Shown here one piece after another: positions 48,803-57,508 of a stretch of DNA of 64,000 nucleotides. The stretch's first letter is position 1, and each line of letters starts with the position of its first letter. Origin of the DNA: JAICUY01 sp035708065 (GTDB taxonomy: Bacteria > Chloroflexota > Limnocylindria > QHBO01); the NCBI GenBank assembly GCA_035708065.1, contig DASSTC010000057.1, positions 17,425 to 81,424 on the forward strand, in the 5' to 3' direction. The notes under the pieces were generated by a model. That model was given only the letters and a program-made list of their open reading frames with translations. It was not told where the DNA came from and did not search any database. The translations under genes and the position numbers were made by a program.

Positions 48803-49960
48803 ATGGACCGCATCGTCATCGTCGGTGGGGGCGTCGGCGGAACGCTCACCGCCAACCTGCTCGTGAAGCGGCTGCGACGCCGCCTGCGGCTCGGCGACGT
48901 GACGATCACGCTGATCGACCGCGCCGGACGACACGTCTACCAGCCCGGCTTCATGTACATCGCCATGGGCGGTGAGCGCGCCGAGCACCTCGAGCGGAGG
49001 GAGCGCGCGCTCGTCGACCCGTGGGTGCACATCGTCGTCGGCGAGGTCGAACGGGTGGATGAGGTGCTCCACACCGTGAACCTCGCCGACGGCGAGCGCG
49101 TCGGCTACGACCATCTCGTGCTGGCGCCCGGCTGCCGGATCGTCCCCGAGGAGATCGAACATTTCGGTGCCGAGGCTCACCACTTCTACACGGCCGATGC
49201 CGCGCTCGCGCTGCGCCAGGCGCTCGACGCCTTCGACGGCGGGCGGATCGTCATCGGCATCGCCGGGATGCCGTACAAATGCCCGCCGGCCCCGCTGGAG
49301 GTCGCGTTCCTCATCGAGTCGGAGCTGCGCGACCGCGGATTGCGCGACGCTTCCGAGCTCCACTTCTGCTCGCCGATCGGCCGGGCGTTCACCATCGAGA
49401 GCGTCTCGGAGATGGCCACGCCGATCCTCGAGCACAAGGGCATCGAGCTGCACACCTTCTTCAACGTGGAGTCGATCGATCCCCAGCGCAGGGTGGTGCA
49501 GAGCCTCGAGGGCGAGGAGCTCGGCTACGACCTGCTGATCCTGGTGCCGCCGCATCGCGGCCAGCAGTTCGTCATCGATTCCGGTCTCGCGCCGGCACCC
49601 GGCGGTTGGCTGCCGACCGATCGGGCCACGCTGCAGGTCGGCGGGCGGTCGAACGTGTTCGCGCTGGGCGACGCGACCGACCTGCCGCTCTCGAAGGCCG
49701 GATCGACCGCGCACTTCGAGGCGCCGGTCGTCACCGAGCGGATCGTGGCGGCCATCGAGGGCCGCGAGCCGGCGGGGAAGCATGCCGATTACCTGGGGAA
49801 CGTGATGTGCTTCTTCGAGATCGGCGACGGAAAGGGAACGCTGCTGCAGTTCGACTACGACCACCCGCCGCGGCCGCCACGGCCGAACCAGCTGTGGCAT
49901 CTCGGCAAGCTCGTTTTCAACAAGACGTACTGGTACACCGTCCCTCGCGGGCGCGTGTGA
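48803..49960 (+). CDS. Sulfide:quinone oxidoreductase-like flavoprotein
   Basis: 385 residues. The FAD dinucleotide fold IVIVGGGVGGTLTANLL, the SQR/FCSD-type YQPGFMYIAMG, AGMPYKCPPAPLEVAFLIES (Cys near residue 160) and the second FAD motif NVFALGDATDLPLSKAGSTAHFEA are present. A C-terminal amphipathic end (LGKLVFNKTYWYTVPRG) could contact membrane. The KCPPAP motif is typical of type III SQR-like proteins. Likely oxidises sulfide or a persulfide on TusA and passes electrons to quinone. Confidence 0.88.
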   Translation: MDRIVIVGGGVGGTLTANLLVKRLRRRLRLGDVTITLIDRAGRHVYQPGFMYIAMGGERAEHLERRERALVDPWVHIVVGEVERVDEVLHTVNLADGERVGYDHLVLAPGCRIVPEEIEHFGAEAHHFYTADAALALRQALDAFDGGRIVIGIAGMPYKCPPAPLEVAFLIESELRDRGLRDASELHFCSPIGRAFTIESVSEMATPILEHKGIELHTFFNVESIDPQRRVVQSLEGEELGYDLLILVPPHRGQQFVIDSGLAPAPGGWLPTDRATLQVGGRSNVFALGDATDLPLSKAGSTAHFEAPVVTERIVAAIEGREPAGKHADYLGNVMCFFEIGDGKGTLLQFDYDHPPRPPRPNQLWHLGKLVFNKTYWYTVPRGRV

Positions 49961-49988
49961 CCGCGAACACGAATAGGGGTCCACGACC

Positions 49989-50744
49989 ATGACAGACACA
50001 CTCCGCGGCAAGGTGGCGATCGTCACCGGCGCCGCACGCGGCATCGGTTCGGCCACGGTTCGCTCGCTCGCCCGTGAAGGGGCGACCGTCGTCGCCACCG
50101 ACGTCCTCGACGACGAGGGCGAGGTGCTGGCACGCGAGATCTGTGCCGAGGGCGGCAACGTTCACTACGCCCACCTCGACGTGACCGATGAGCACGAGTG
50201 GCAGGCGCTCGCCGATCGCACGGCGCTGGACTTCGGCAGGATCGACGTGCTGGTGAACAATGCGGGCATCGGTTCGATGGCCGACGTCGAGTCCGAGACG
50301 GCCGAAGGCTGGGAGCGCACCATCGCGATCAACCAGAAGGGCGTCTGGCTGGGCATGAAGGCGGTCATCCCGAAGATCCGCGAGGCGGGCGGCGGCTCGG
50401 TCGTGAACGTCAGCTCGATCTTCGGAGCGGTCGGTGGCTTCGGCGCATCGGTTGCCTACCACGCCAGCAAGGGTGCGGTGCGGCTGATGACGAAGAACGC
50501 GGCCATCCGATACGCGCCTGAGGGGATCCGCGTGAACTCGCTGCACCCCGGCTTCATCGATACGCCGCTCATCGCCGGGCTGAAGGGCACGCCCACCGAG
50601 ACGGCGATCATCGAGTCGACGCCGATGGGCCGGCTGGGCCAACCGGACGAGGTCGGTGACGTCATCGCCTTCCTGTCCGGCGACGCGGCGTCGTACATGA
50701 CCGGTTCGGAGATCTACGTGGACGGTGGCTGGACCGCGCGCTAG
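49989..50744 (+). CDS. Short-chain dehydrogenase/reductase (SDR)
   Basis: 251 residues. The cofactor motif is VTGAARGIGSATVRSLA, the structural motif VLVNNAGIGSM, the catalytic Ser in NVSSIFGAVGG and YHASKGAVRLMTKNAA (YxxxK). Ends PDEVGDVIAFLSGDAASYMTGSEIYVDGGWTA. Classical SDR close to glucose 1-dehydrogenase/3-ketoacyl reductase types. Asp at the end of the second strand (VVATDVLDD) favours NAD. It starts 28 bp after the sulfur operon and may share its transcript. Confidence 0.93.
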   Translation: MTDTLRGKVAIVTGAARGIGSATVRSLAREGATVVATDVLDDEGEVLAREICAEGGNVHYAHLDVTDEHEWQALADRTALDFGRIDVLVNNAGIGSMADVESETAEGWERTIAINQKGVWLGMKAVIPKIREAGGGSVVNVSSIFGAVGGFGASVAYHASKGAVRLMTKNAAIRYAPEGIRVNSLHPGFIDTPLIAGLKGTPTETAIIESTPMGRLGQPDEVGDVIAFLSGDAASYMTGSEIYVDGGWTAR

Positions 50745-50771
50745 CCTCGACGACGTGCAGTCTTCGAAGCT

Positions 50772-53297
50772 GTGAGCTGGGACGCCACTGATCCGGCCGA
50801 TGCACACGCACTCGCACCGGCTGATGCGGCGGCCGCGCTGGAGGTCGACCCGGCAACCGGGCTGACTCCGCCGGCCGCCGCGGCACGCCTGGTGGTCGCC
50901 GGCCCCAACGAGCTCGAGGAGCGCGAGCGGACCTCGGTCTGGCACGCGCTCCTCGAGTCGATCACCGAGCCGTTCATCCTGCTGCTGGCCGCGGCGGGCA
51001 TCGGCGCGATCGCGCTCGGCGAGGTGCGCGACGGCCTGTTCGTTCTCGGCGGCCTGGTGCCGATCGTCGGTGCCGACGTCATCACCACGTTCCGCTCGGA
51101 GCGCGCCCTCGAGGCGCTGCAGGCCGCGGCCGCTCCACGCGCGGTGGTGCTGCGCGGCGGTCGGGACCTCGAGATCCCCGCGGCCGGGGTCGTGCCCGGG
51201 GACGTCGTGCTGCTCAACGCCGGCGATGTCGTGCCGGCCGACGGCCGCGTCCTGTCGACCTCGGGGCTCCTGCTCGATCGCAGCGTGCTGACCGGCGAGT
51301 CGGTGCCGGAGGCGGTGCGCGTGGCGCCCGATGCGGTGGACACGCCGCTCCTCGAACGCCACTCGATGGTGTACGCCGGCACGAGCGTGGTCGAGGGTCG
51401 CGGCCGGATGCTGGCGACCGCCACCGGTACGCACACCGAGCTGGGCAGGATCGCCGGCGGGCTGGGGCGCGCCGACCGCGGCCGGTCCCCCCTGCAGCGC
51501 GAGCTCGACCGGCTCGTGCGGATCCTCCTCGTCGCGGCCACGGCACTGATCATCATCACCGTCGGGCTCGGCTTCCTGCGTGGTCAGCCGGCCGGTGCGA
51601 ACCTGCTGGCCGGCATCTCGGCGGCGATCGCGGCGATTCCCGAGGAACCGCCGGTGCTGTTGGCGGTGATCCTGGGCCTCGGCGCGTTCCGGCTGCTGCG
51701 CCGCGGGGTCCTCGTCCGGCGCCTCTCGGCGCAGGAGACGCTGGGGGCCGTCGACCTGATCATCACTGACAAGACCGGGACGCTGACCCGCAACCGGCTG
51801 GACCTGCGCGACGTGCTGACGCCGTCCGGCTCGGTCGCCGGCCCGCGGCGCGACGAGGTGCTGCTCGACGCGCTGCGCACCCAGGAGGAGGCGTGGAGCG
51901 GGGTCGAATCCCGGCGCGGCTCGTTCACCCGCGCCCTGGACACCGCGTTCGACGGCGGCGCCTCACTGCAGCCCGGCGAGCTGCGCTCGGTGGTCGGGCC
52001 GGGTGACGGTCGGCCCTACTCGCACGCGACGCTCGAATCTGGCGACGGGTCGCGCGAGGTGGCCCTCGGCGCGCCCGAGGTCGTGCTCGGCTTCAGCGGC
52101 GAGCTGCCCGCCGACGAGCGGCGCGGCTGGGAGGAGCTGCTCGCCGCGGAAGCAGGTGCGGGCGGCCGCCTGGTGCTGCTGTCGGCACGCTCCGCCGACG
52201 GCGACTGGCGGCCGCAGGCCACGCTGTGCTTTGCCGACGCGCTGCGCGAGGAGGTGCCGCAGGCGATGGCGTCGGCGACCGGCGCGGGGATCCAGACGGT
52301 GATCGTCACCGGCGACCACCCGACCACTGCGGCCGCCATCGCCGCCAGCGCCGGACTGTCACCGGGCCGCGAGGTGACCGGTCCGCAGCTGGCCACGATG
52401 TCCGACGAGCAGGTGACGGAGCTGCTCCCCGAGCTGCGCATCGTCGCGCGCGCTCTCCCGGAGCAGAAGCTCCGGCTGGTGCGTCTCGCCCGTGCCGCGG
52501 GGCGCACGGTGGCGGTGACCGGCGACGGGGTGAACGACGCGCCGGCGCTGAACAACGCCGACGTGGCGGTCGCCATGGGTAGCGGCACGGCGGTTGCCCG
52601 CGAGGCTTCCGATCTCGTGCTTGGCGACGACTCCTTCGCCACCCTGATGGACGCGCTGCGCGAGGGCCGGCGGATCGTGGCCAACGTGCAGAAGGGACTG
52701 GTCTTCCTGGTCTCCACCCACGTCGCGCTGCTCGGCTTCATTCTGATCGCGACGATCGCCGGCTTCGGGCAGCCGTTGCTGCCGCTGCAGATCCTGTGGA
52801 TGGAGCTGTTCATCGACCTGTCGGCATCGGTCGCCTTCGAGCGCGAGCCGGAGGAGCCGCACGCCATGACCCGGCCGCCGCGTCCCCGCGACGAGCCCCT
52901 GCTGACCAGCCGGATCCTGGCGCGCATCGCCGTCGCAGGCGGCGTCACGGCGCTGGCGGCACTGGTGATCCTGCTCGTCGGCGCCGCCGGGTTCGAGGAA
53001 CTGCGCTGGGTGGCCTACACGGCGCTCGTCATCGGCCAGGTGGTGCGCGCCTACGCCAACCGGAGCCTGACCGAGCCGGTCCATCGGCTGCGGCCGAACT
53101 GGGTGCTGATCGGCGCCTGCCTGCTGGTGATCGTCATCCAGATCGCGATCCCGTACGTGCCCGCCCTCGCCGACGCGTTCCGCGCGTCCCACCTCAGCGC
53201 GGTCGAGTGGCTCGTCGTGGCGGGGATCGCCCTCGTCCCCGCGCTGGTGGCCGAGGCGATCCGGACCGTGCGCCCCGGCACGACCTGGATCGCCTGA
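50772..53297 (+). CDS. Cation-transporting P-type ATPase (P2/PEEFP-type)
   Basis: 841 residues from GTG. The N-terminal cation-ATPase domain is GLTPPAAAARLVVAGPNELEERERTS. The actuator has LTGESVPE, the membrane motif IPEEPPVLLAVILG (PEEPP instead of PEGLP), phosphorylation site ITDKTGTLTRN and hinge VTGDGVNDAPALNNADVAVAMG. A C-terminal cation-ATPase domain with four helices follows. No HMA domain or CPC, so not a heavy-metal pump. The ion (Ca2+, Mn2+, H+ or Na+/K+) is unresolved. Related pumps (CtpF) are in the mycobacterial DevR regulon. Confidence 0.9.
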   Translation: MSWDATDPADAHALAPADAAAALEVDPATGLTPPAAAARLVVAGPNELEERERTSVWHALLESITEPFILLLAAAGIGAIALGEVRDGLFVLGGLVPIVGADVITTFRSERALEALQAAAAPRAVVLRGGRDLEIPAAGVVPGDVVLLNAGDVVPADGRVLSTSGLLLDRSVLTGESVPEAVRVAPDAVDTPLLERHSMVYAGTSVVEGRGRMLATATGTHTELGRIAGGLGRADRGRSPLQRELDRLVRILLVAATALIIITVGLGFLRGQPAGANLLAGISAAIAAIPEEPPVLLAVILGLGAFRLLRRGVLVRRLSAQETLGAVDLIITDKTGTLTRNRLDLRDVLTPSGSVAGPRRDEVLLDALRTQEEAWSGVESRRGSFTRALDTAFDGGASLQPGELRSVVGPGDGRPYSHATLESGDGSREVALGAPEVVLGFSGELPADERRGWEELLAAEAGAGGRLVLLSARSADGDWRPQATLCFADALREEVPQAMASATGAGIQTVIVTGDHPTTAAAIAASAGLSPGREVTGPQLATMSDEQVTELLPELRIVARALPEQKLRLVRLARAAGRTVAVTGDGVNDAPALNNADVAVAMGSGTAVAREASDLVLGDDSFATLMDALREGRRIVANVQKGLVFLVSTHVALLGFILIATIAGFGQPLLPLQILWMELFIDLSASVAFEREPEEPHAMTRPPRPRDEPLLTSRILARIAVAGGVTALAALVILLVGAAGFEELRWVAYTALVIGQVVRAYANRSLTEPVHRLRPNWVLIGACLLVIVIQIAIPYVPALADAFRASHLSAVEWLVVAGIALVPALVAEAIRTVRPGTTWIA

Positions 53298-53324
53298 ACG
53301 TCGGTTCGTCCGGCGACCGCCTCG

Positions 53325-53738
53325 CTAGAGCAGCGAGGGGTCGTCGACGATCGTGCGCAGCAAGTCGAGCGAGCTGACGACGCCGATCGCCCGGTCGTCG
53401 TCGTCGACGACCACCAGCCGGTGGATGTGACGGGTCAGCATCTGCCGACCGGCATGCTCGATCGAGGTGCCGAGATGGACGGTGACCGCGGGTGTCGACA
53501 TCAGGTGCCGCACCAGCAGCCGCGACCAGTTCGAGCTGATGAGCTCGCTGGAGTGCGCAACCGCCAGGTCGGTCTGGCTCACCACGCCGACGGCGACGCC
53601 GTCCTCGACGACCGGCAGGCCCGAGACGCGATAGGTCTTGATCAGCCGCTCGGCCTCGGCGACGGTGTCATCGGGCGAGACGACCACGGGGTTGAAGCTC
53701 ATCACGTCGCCGACGCGGAGCACGCTTGTCATCGTCAT
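53325..53738 (-). CDS. Tandem CBS-domain protein (Hrp1-like)
   Basis: 137 residues, two CBS domains and nothing else: VGDVMSFNPVVVSPDDTVAEAERLIKTYRVSGLPVVEDG and VRHLMSTPAVTVHLGTSIEHAGRQM...HRLVVVDDDDRAIGVVSSLDLLR. Size and layout match mycobacterial Hrp1 (Rv2626c), a strongly DevR-induced protein. CBS pairs bind adenosyl nucleotides. AGGAGG lies 7 nt before ATG at 53738. Confidence 0.92.
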   Translation of the reverse strand: MTMTSVLRVGDVMSFNPVVVSPDDTVAEAERLIKTYRVSGLPVVEDGVAVGVVSQTDLAVAHSSELISSNWSRLLVRHLMSTPAVTVHLGTSIEHAGRQMLTRHIHRLVVVDDDDRAIGVVSSLDLLRTIVDDPSLL

Positions 53739-53909
53739 TGCGCGGTCCTCCTGCTTCGCGGCCAGGGCGGCCGGCCTCGCAACCCAGCCTGGACCGATGC
53801 GGCCTGTTCCGCGTCTGCCGGAGGTCACATGGCGGAGGCGCATCGGCCCGTGGCAAGCCACCCGATTGGCACTGTCGCGGTCACCCGCGCGGAGCGTTTC
53901 ATGGCGACA

Positions 53910-53938
53910 GGGGAGCGGGAGAGGCGCGCCCGCTCCCC
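53910..53938. terminator. Hairpin in 5' region of membrane-protein gene
   Basis: GGGGAGCGGG and CCCGCTCCCC, perfect 10-bp stem with a 9-nt loop, 27 bp upstream of the ATG at 53965 and near the divergent CBS promoter. No T-run. It could be a leader structure or attenuator. Confidence 0.45.
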
Positions 53939-53964
53939 GAACGTGAAAGGAGCGTTCCGAGCAG

Positions 53965-54378
53965 ATGCGCATCCTCGTCGGGCTGGCGCTCATGGCGCAC
54001 GCCCTCATTCATTCCGGCTACCTGTCACCGGCACCGACCCAGACGGTCGGCGGCCCCGAATGGCCGTTCACGATGTCGAAGTCGTGGCTGGTGAGCAACC
54101 TCGGCCTCCACCCCGACGTTGTCCGTCCGCTGGGAGCGGCGCTGGTAGCCGTGACCATCCTCGCCTTCGTCGCCGCCGGCTTGGCGACCATCGGCATCGG
54201 CGTGCCGCAGGAGTGGTGGCGCTGGCTCATTGCGGTCGGGGCGGTCGCATCGCTGCTGACGCTGGCGCTGTTCTTCCACCCCTGGATCGTCCTCGGGCTG
54301 GTGATCGACATGGCGCTGCTCTACCTGGTCTTCGTCGCCGGCTGGCATCCCTTCGGGGCCGCCGGAGCGGCGACCTAG
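53965..54378 (+). CDS. Small membrane protein, about four helices
   Basis: 137 residues; GTGAAAGGAGCG precedes ATG. RILVGLALMAHALIHSGYLS, LGAALVAVTILAFVAAGLATIGI, WWRWLIAVGAVASLLTLALFF and WIVLGLVIDMALLYLVFVAGW are membrane helices. An early His pair (AHALIHSGY) is notable. No family recognised. Likely co-transcribed with the CPBP protease gene 19 bp downstream. Confidence 0.7.
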   Translation: MRILVGLALMAHALIHSGYLSPAPTQTVGGPEWPFTMSKSWLVSNLGLHPDVVRPLGAALVAVTILAFVAAGLATIGIGVPQEWWRWLIAVGAVASLLTLALFFHPWIVLGLVIDMALLYLVFVAGWHPFGAAGAAT

Positions 54379-54397
54379 GCGGAGGGAGCGTTCCGTC

Positions 54398-55102
54398 GTG
54401 GCGCGTCCGATGACGTCGGTCGGCCTGCCGCGGAGGGCACGGCCGGCCGCCAGGGCGCCACGCGGCTGGTGGCTCACCGCGGCGCTGACGGTTGGCGCCG
54501 CGGCGCTCAGCCTGGGCATCGGCCTGGCGAACGGCGTCTACTTCGACCTCGTTCATCGGCTGATCCCGGTCGAGGGCGAGGTTCCGCGCGCGCTGCTCTT
54601 CTCGAGCTTCCTACTGATCGGTGGCGCGCTGGTGGTGGCCCCACGGCCGGCCGACTACGGACTGCGGCTGGGGCGCATGCCGCGTCATCTGCCGCTCGTC
54701 TTCGGCGTCACGGCGGCCGCCGGCATCGTCACCGCCGGACTGCTGATCGTCACCGGCGCGAGCGCCTACCGCGACGCCTCGTGGCTGGTCGAGGTCGTGA
54801 TCGTGCCGGTCAGCGAGGAGCTCGTCTTCCGGGCGGTGCTGCTCACGGCGTTGCTCGGCATCCTCGTGCGCCTGCACGACGTGCACACCGCTCGCCGGCT
54901 GGCGGTCGGGATCGACGGCGTGGCCTTCGGCATCGGGCATGCGGCCAACCTGACGACGCTGCCGGCGAGCTTCGTCCTGCCGCAGGTCGCGTTCGCGATC
55001 TTGCTCGGCCTGGTCGCCGCCTCCCTCATGCTGCGAACGCGCAGCGTCTACCCGGCGGTGCTGGTCCACGCCGCGGTCAACGCCGTGGTGGTCTCGTTCT
55101 GA
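54398..55102 (+). CDS. CPBP family intramembrane metalloprotease
   Basis: 234 residues from GTG. The ABI/CAAX-protease signature is VSEELVFRAVLLTALLG (EExxxR), then GVAFGIGHAANLTTLP (FxxxH) and VLVHAAVNAVVV (HxxxN-type). About seven helices. Bacterial members process peptides or give bacteriocin immunity; no substrate is evident. Possible partner of the small membrane protein upstream. Confidence 0.88.
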   Translation: MARPMTSVGLPRRARPAARAPRGWWLTAALTVGAAALSLGIGLANGVYFDLVHRLIPVEGEVPRALLFSSFLLIGGALVVAPRPADYGLRLGRMPRHLPLVFGVTAAAGIVTAGLLIVTGASAYRDASWLVEVVIVPVSEELVFRAVLLTALLGILVRLHDVHTARRLAVGIDGVAFGIGHAANLTTLPASFVLPQVAFAILLGLVAASLMLRTRSVYPAVLVHAAVNAVVVSF

Positions 55103-55109
55103 CCGGCGC

Positions 55110-55394
55110 TCAGTGCCCCGAGGCGCTGGTACCGCCGTGCACGGCGATGAGCTTCAGCGCTGCCTCGAACCCCTCGGGCGTCGCGCACCAGCGATCCTCA
55201 ACGTCGTACGAGGCGTCGTAGCCGCCGCCGGCGTGGAGGTACACGTCGGGCCGCAGCACGATCGGGTCGAAGCGCTGCGGCGCGAGGAGCAGGCCCGCCT
55301 CGAGGCGAATGACCGACTGTCCGTTGAGGATCGGCTCACCGCAGTTCGCGCAGATGCGCTCGGTCCTCAGCGGAGCTGGTCGGTCATCGGTCAC
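55110..55394 (-). CDS. Hypothetical protein with CxxC motif
   Basis: 94 residues. TERICANCGEPILNGQSVIRL near the N-terminus is a one-knuckle zinc motif; DVEDRWCATPEGF holds another Cys. No family recognised. Its start overlaps the stop of the usp gene by 4 bp (ATGA), so it is translated after it as the second gene of that operon. Confidence 0.65.
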   Translation of the reverse strand: MTDDRPAPLRTERICANCGEPILNGQSVIRLEAGLLLAPQRFDPIVLRPDVYLHAGGGYDASYDVEDRWCATPEGFEAALKLIAVHGGTSASGH

Positions 55395-56329
55395 AGGGCG
55401 AACGCTGCGAAGGCGCCGACGGGTGCCCGAACTTCCTCAGTGGCGTGCGGCTCTCGCACGATCAGGACCGATGCGTGCGTGTGCAGCAGCACCTTGCGCG
55501 CGACGCTGCCGAGCAGCAGCCGCGAGAACGTCCCGAGGCCGCGCGAGCCCATGACGACGAGGTCGCCGTCCATGCGCGCCGCCTCGACGATCTGCTGTGC
55601 CGCGTCGCCGGCGCGCAGCCTGGCTTCGGCGTGGATCCCGGCGCCGCGCAGCCGATCGGCGGCCTGTTCGGCCAGCCGCCGCTGATCCTCGGCGACCTCC
55701 TCGATCTCCTCGGGGTGATCCTCGATCCAGCCGGCCGCCATGGCGACCGCCCAGTCGGCCGCCGCGGGACGCACGGTGTTGACCATCAGCGCCTCGGCCG
55801 GCAGGCCGGTGAACAGGTGCCACGCCGACACCGTGTCGATCGCGCGAGACGCGGACTCCGACCCGTCGGTCGCCACCACCAGCCGCTCGACGCTCGGATG
55901 CCGCGCCACGAGGACGGGGCACGGCGCGTGGTCGACCACCTCGGTCGAGACCGAGCCGAGCAGCAGCGCGCTCCACGGCCCGAGGCCGCGGCTGCCGACC
56001 AGGATGAGGTCGGTCGCCTGTTCGCCGGCGAGCTTCACGATCGTCGAGCCCGGGCGCCCGTGCTCCAGCCGGGTCTCCACCGTTCGGCCGGGACCGCGCA
56101 GCTTCTCCGCTGCCGCTTCCAGCGCGCGCTGCGCGGCAGCCGCCGCCTCCTGCTCGCTCGCCTCGCTGGCCGCGAACAGCAGCGCCGCTTCGCCCTCGCC
56201 GACGAAGTCGTTGCGATCGAGGACCGAGACCACCGTCAGCCGCGTCGGTGCCGGCCATCGCAGGCCGGCGGCGAGCTGCAGGGCGGCTTCGGCGCACGGC
56301 GAGCCGTCGTATGCAAGCAAGACACGCAT
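55391..56329 (-). CDS. Universal stress protein, tandem UspA domains
   Basis: 312 residues. Domain 1: RVLLAYDGSPCAEAALQLA with VGSRGLGPWSALLLGSVS; domain 2: RLVVATDGSESASRAIDTV with VMGSRGLGTFSRLLLGSVARKV. Both have complete G-x2-G-x9-G-S ATP sites, unlike the 46229 protein, whose second site diverges. GGAGGA lies 8 nt before ATG. An exact stress motif on the minus strand is 63 bp upstream of the start. Confidence 0.95.
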   Translation of the reverse strand: MRVLLAYDGSPCAEAALQLAAGLRWPAPTRLTVVSVLDRNDFVGEGEAALLFAASEASEQEAAAAAQRALEAAAEKLRGPGRTVETRLEHGRPGSTIVKLAGEQATDLILVGSRGLGPWSALLLGSVSTEVVDHAPCPVLVARHPSVERLVVATDGSESASRAIDTVSAWHLFTGLPAEALMVNTVRPAAADWAVAMAAGWIEDHPEEIEEVAEDQRRLAEQAADRLRGAGIHAEARLRAGDAAQQIVEAARMDGDLVVMGSRGLGTFSRLLLGSVARKVLLHTHASVLIVREPHATEEVRAPVGAFAAFAL

Positions 56330-56391
56330 GGTTCGTGTCCTCCACTTCAAGTCGTGGCGCCAGTCTCCGCCCGCCAGGCGCTCCGGCGGGA

Positions 56392-56405
56392 GTGCCGAAC
56401 GGCCC
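56392..56405 (-). promoter_or_regulatory. Stress-regulon motif upstream of usp
   Basis: GGGCCGTTCGGCAC on the minus strand, exact match, 63 bp before the usp start at 56329 and within the gap to the acetate kinase stop. Confidence 0.6.
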
Positions 56406-56427
56406 GCATGCGCGAGCCCACTGGTCA

Positions 56428-57507
56428 TCATCGCGCGGCGGCCGCGTCCGCCGTGCGACGGGCGATGACCAGGTCCTCGCGTGCCGCAATGACAAGCACG
56501 TCCGGCCCGCCCTGCCGGCCGACGCCCAGCACCGCCAGCCGCCGGGAGACGTCGTCGCGGATCGCCTGTGAATGCTCGCCGATGCCCCCGGTGAACACCA
56601 CGCCGTCGCAGCCCTCGAGCGCGGTGGCTGCCGCGGCGATCCCGGCCGCGGCACTCCGGCAGAACATCGCGATCGCGGTGCGTGCCGCCTCGTCGCCCTG
56701 GCTCGCGCGCCTCTCCAGTTCACGCGCACCCGCGGTGCTGCCCGACGCCCCCAGGAAGCCGGATCGATGCTCGAGACCTTCGGCCAGGGCCTCGACGTCA
56801 ACGCCGTGCCGGCCGACGTGCAGCAGGATCCCCGGGTCGACGGAGCCGGAGCGGGTGCCCATCATCAGGCCCTCGAGCGGCGTGAAGCCCATCGAGGTGG
56901 CGACCGAGCGGCCGCCGTCGACGGCGGTCACCGAGCAGCCCGAGCCGAGGTGCGCGACGACCAGCCGCAGCGACCCGGCGTCGCGGCCGAGAAGCACGGC
57001 GGCGCGCTCGATGGACCACGCTACCGACAGGCCGTGGAACCCGAAGCGGCGGATCCCGAAGCGCTCGACCCACTCCCCGGGGAGGGGGTAGCGGTACGCC
57101 TCGACTGGCAGCGTGGCGTGGAACGAGGTGTCGAAGCACGCGACGTGCGGCAGCTCGGGGAGCAGGCGACGGGCGGCGCGGATCGTCTCCACCGCGACGC
57201 GGTTGTGCAGCGGGGCCAGCTCGTCGAGCTCGGCGATGGCGTCGACCGCGGCGTCGTCGATCAACGTCGGCTCGCGGAAACGCTCGCCGCCGTGGACCAC
57301 GCGGTAACCGACCGCATCGAGCTCGCGTCCGTCGCGCAGCTCGGCGATGAGCTGTTCGAGCGCTGCACGGCGCGCATCGGTCCGGGCGCCGTCGACGCCC
57401 CAGTCGATCTCACGGGCGGCATCGGTTCGGTCGCCCGGCTCGACGACGACGCTCGCCTTGAGCGACGACGAGCCCGGGTTGAGGACGAGGACGCGCGTCG
57501 ACGTCAC
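56428..57507 (-). CDS. ackA: Acetate kinase
   Basis: 359 residues, shorter than the usual 395-400. VLVLNPGSSSLK, YRVVHGGERF, CFDTSFHATLP, FGFHGLSVAW, VAHLGSGCSVTAVDGG, TPLEGLMMGTRSGSVDP and VFTGGIGEHS are the family's conserved blocks; catalytic Arg, Asp and Glu positions appear intact. It converts acetyl phosphate and ADP to acetate and ATP. GTG start lies 1 bp after the phosphoketolase stop. Confidence 0.95.
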   Translation of the reverse strand: MTSTRVLVLNPGSSSLKASVVVEPGDRTDAAREIDWGVDGARTDARRAALEQLIAELRDGRELDAVGYRVVHGGERFREPTLIDDAAVDAIAELDELAPLHNRVAVETIRAARRLLPELPHVACFDTSFHATLPVEAYRYPLPGEWVERFGIRRFGFHGLSVAWSIERAAVLLGRDAGSLRLVVAHLGSGCSVTAVDGGRSVATSMGFTPLEGLMMGTRSGSVDPGILLHVGRHGVDVEALAEGLEHRSGFLGASGSTAGARELERRASQGDEAARTAIAMFCRSAAAGIAAAATALEGCDGVVFTGGIGEHSQAIRDDVSRRLAVLGVGRQGGPDVLVIAAREDLVIARRTADAAAAR

Positions 57508-57508
57508 C

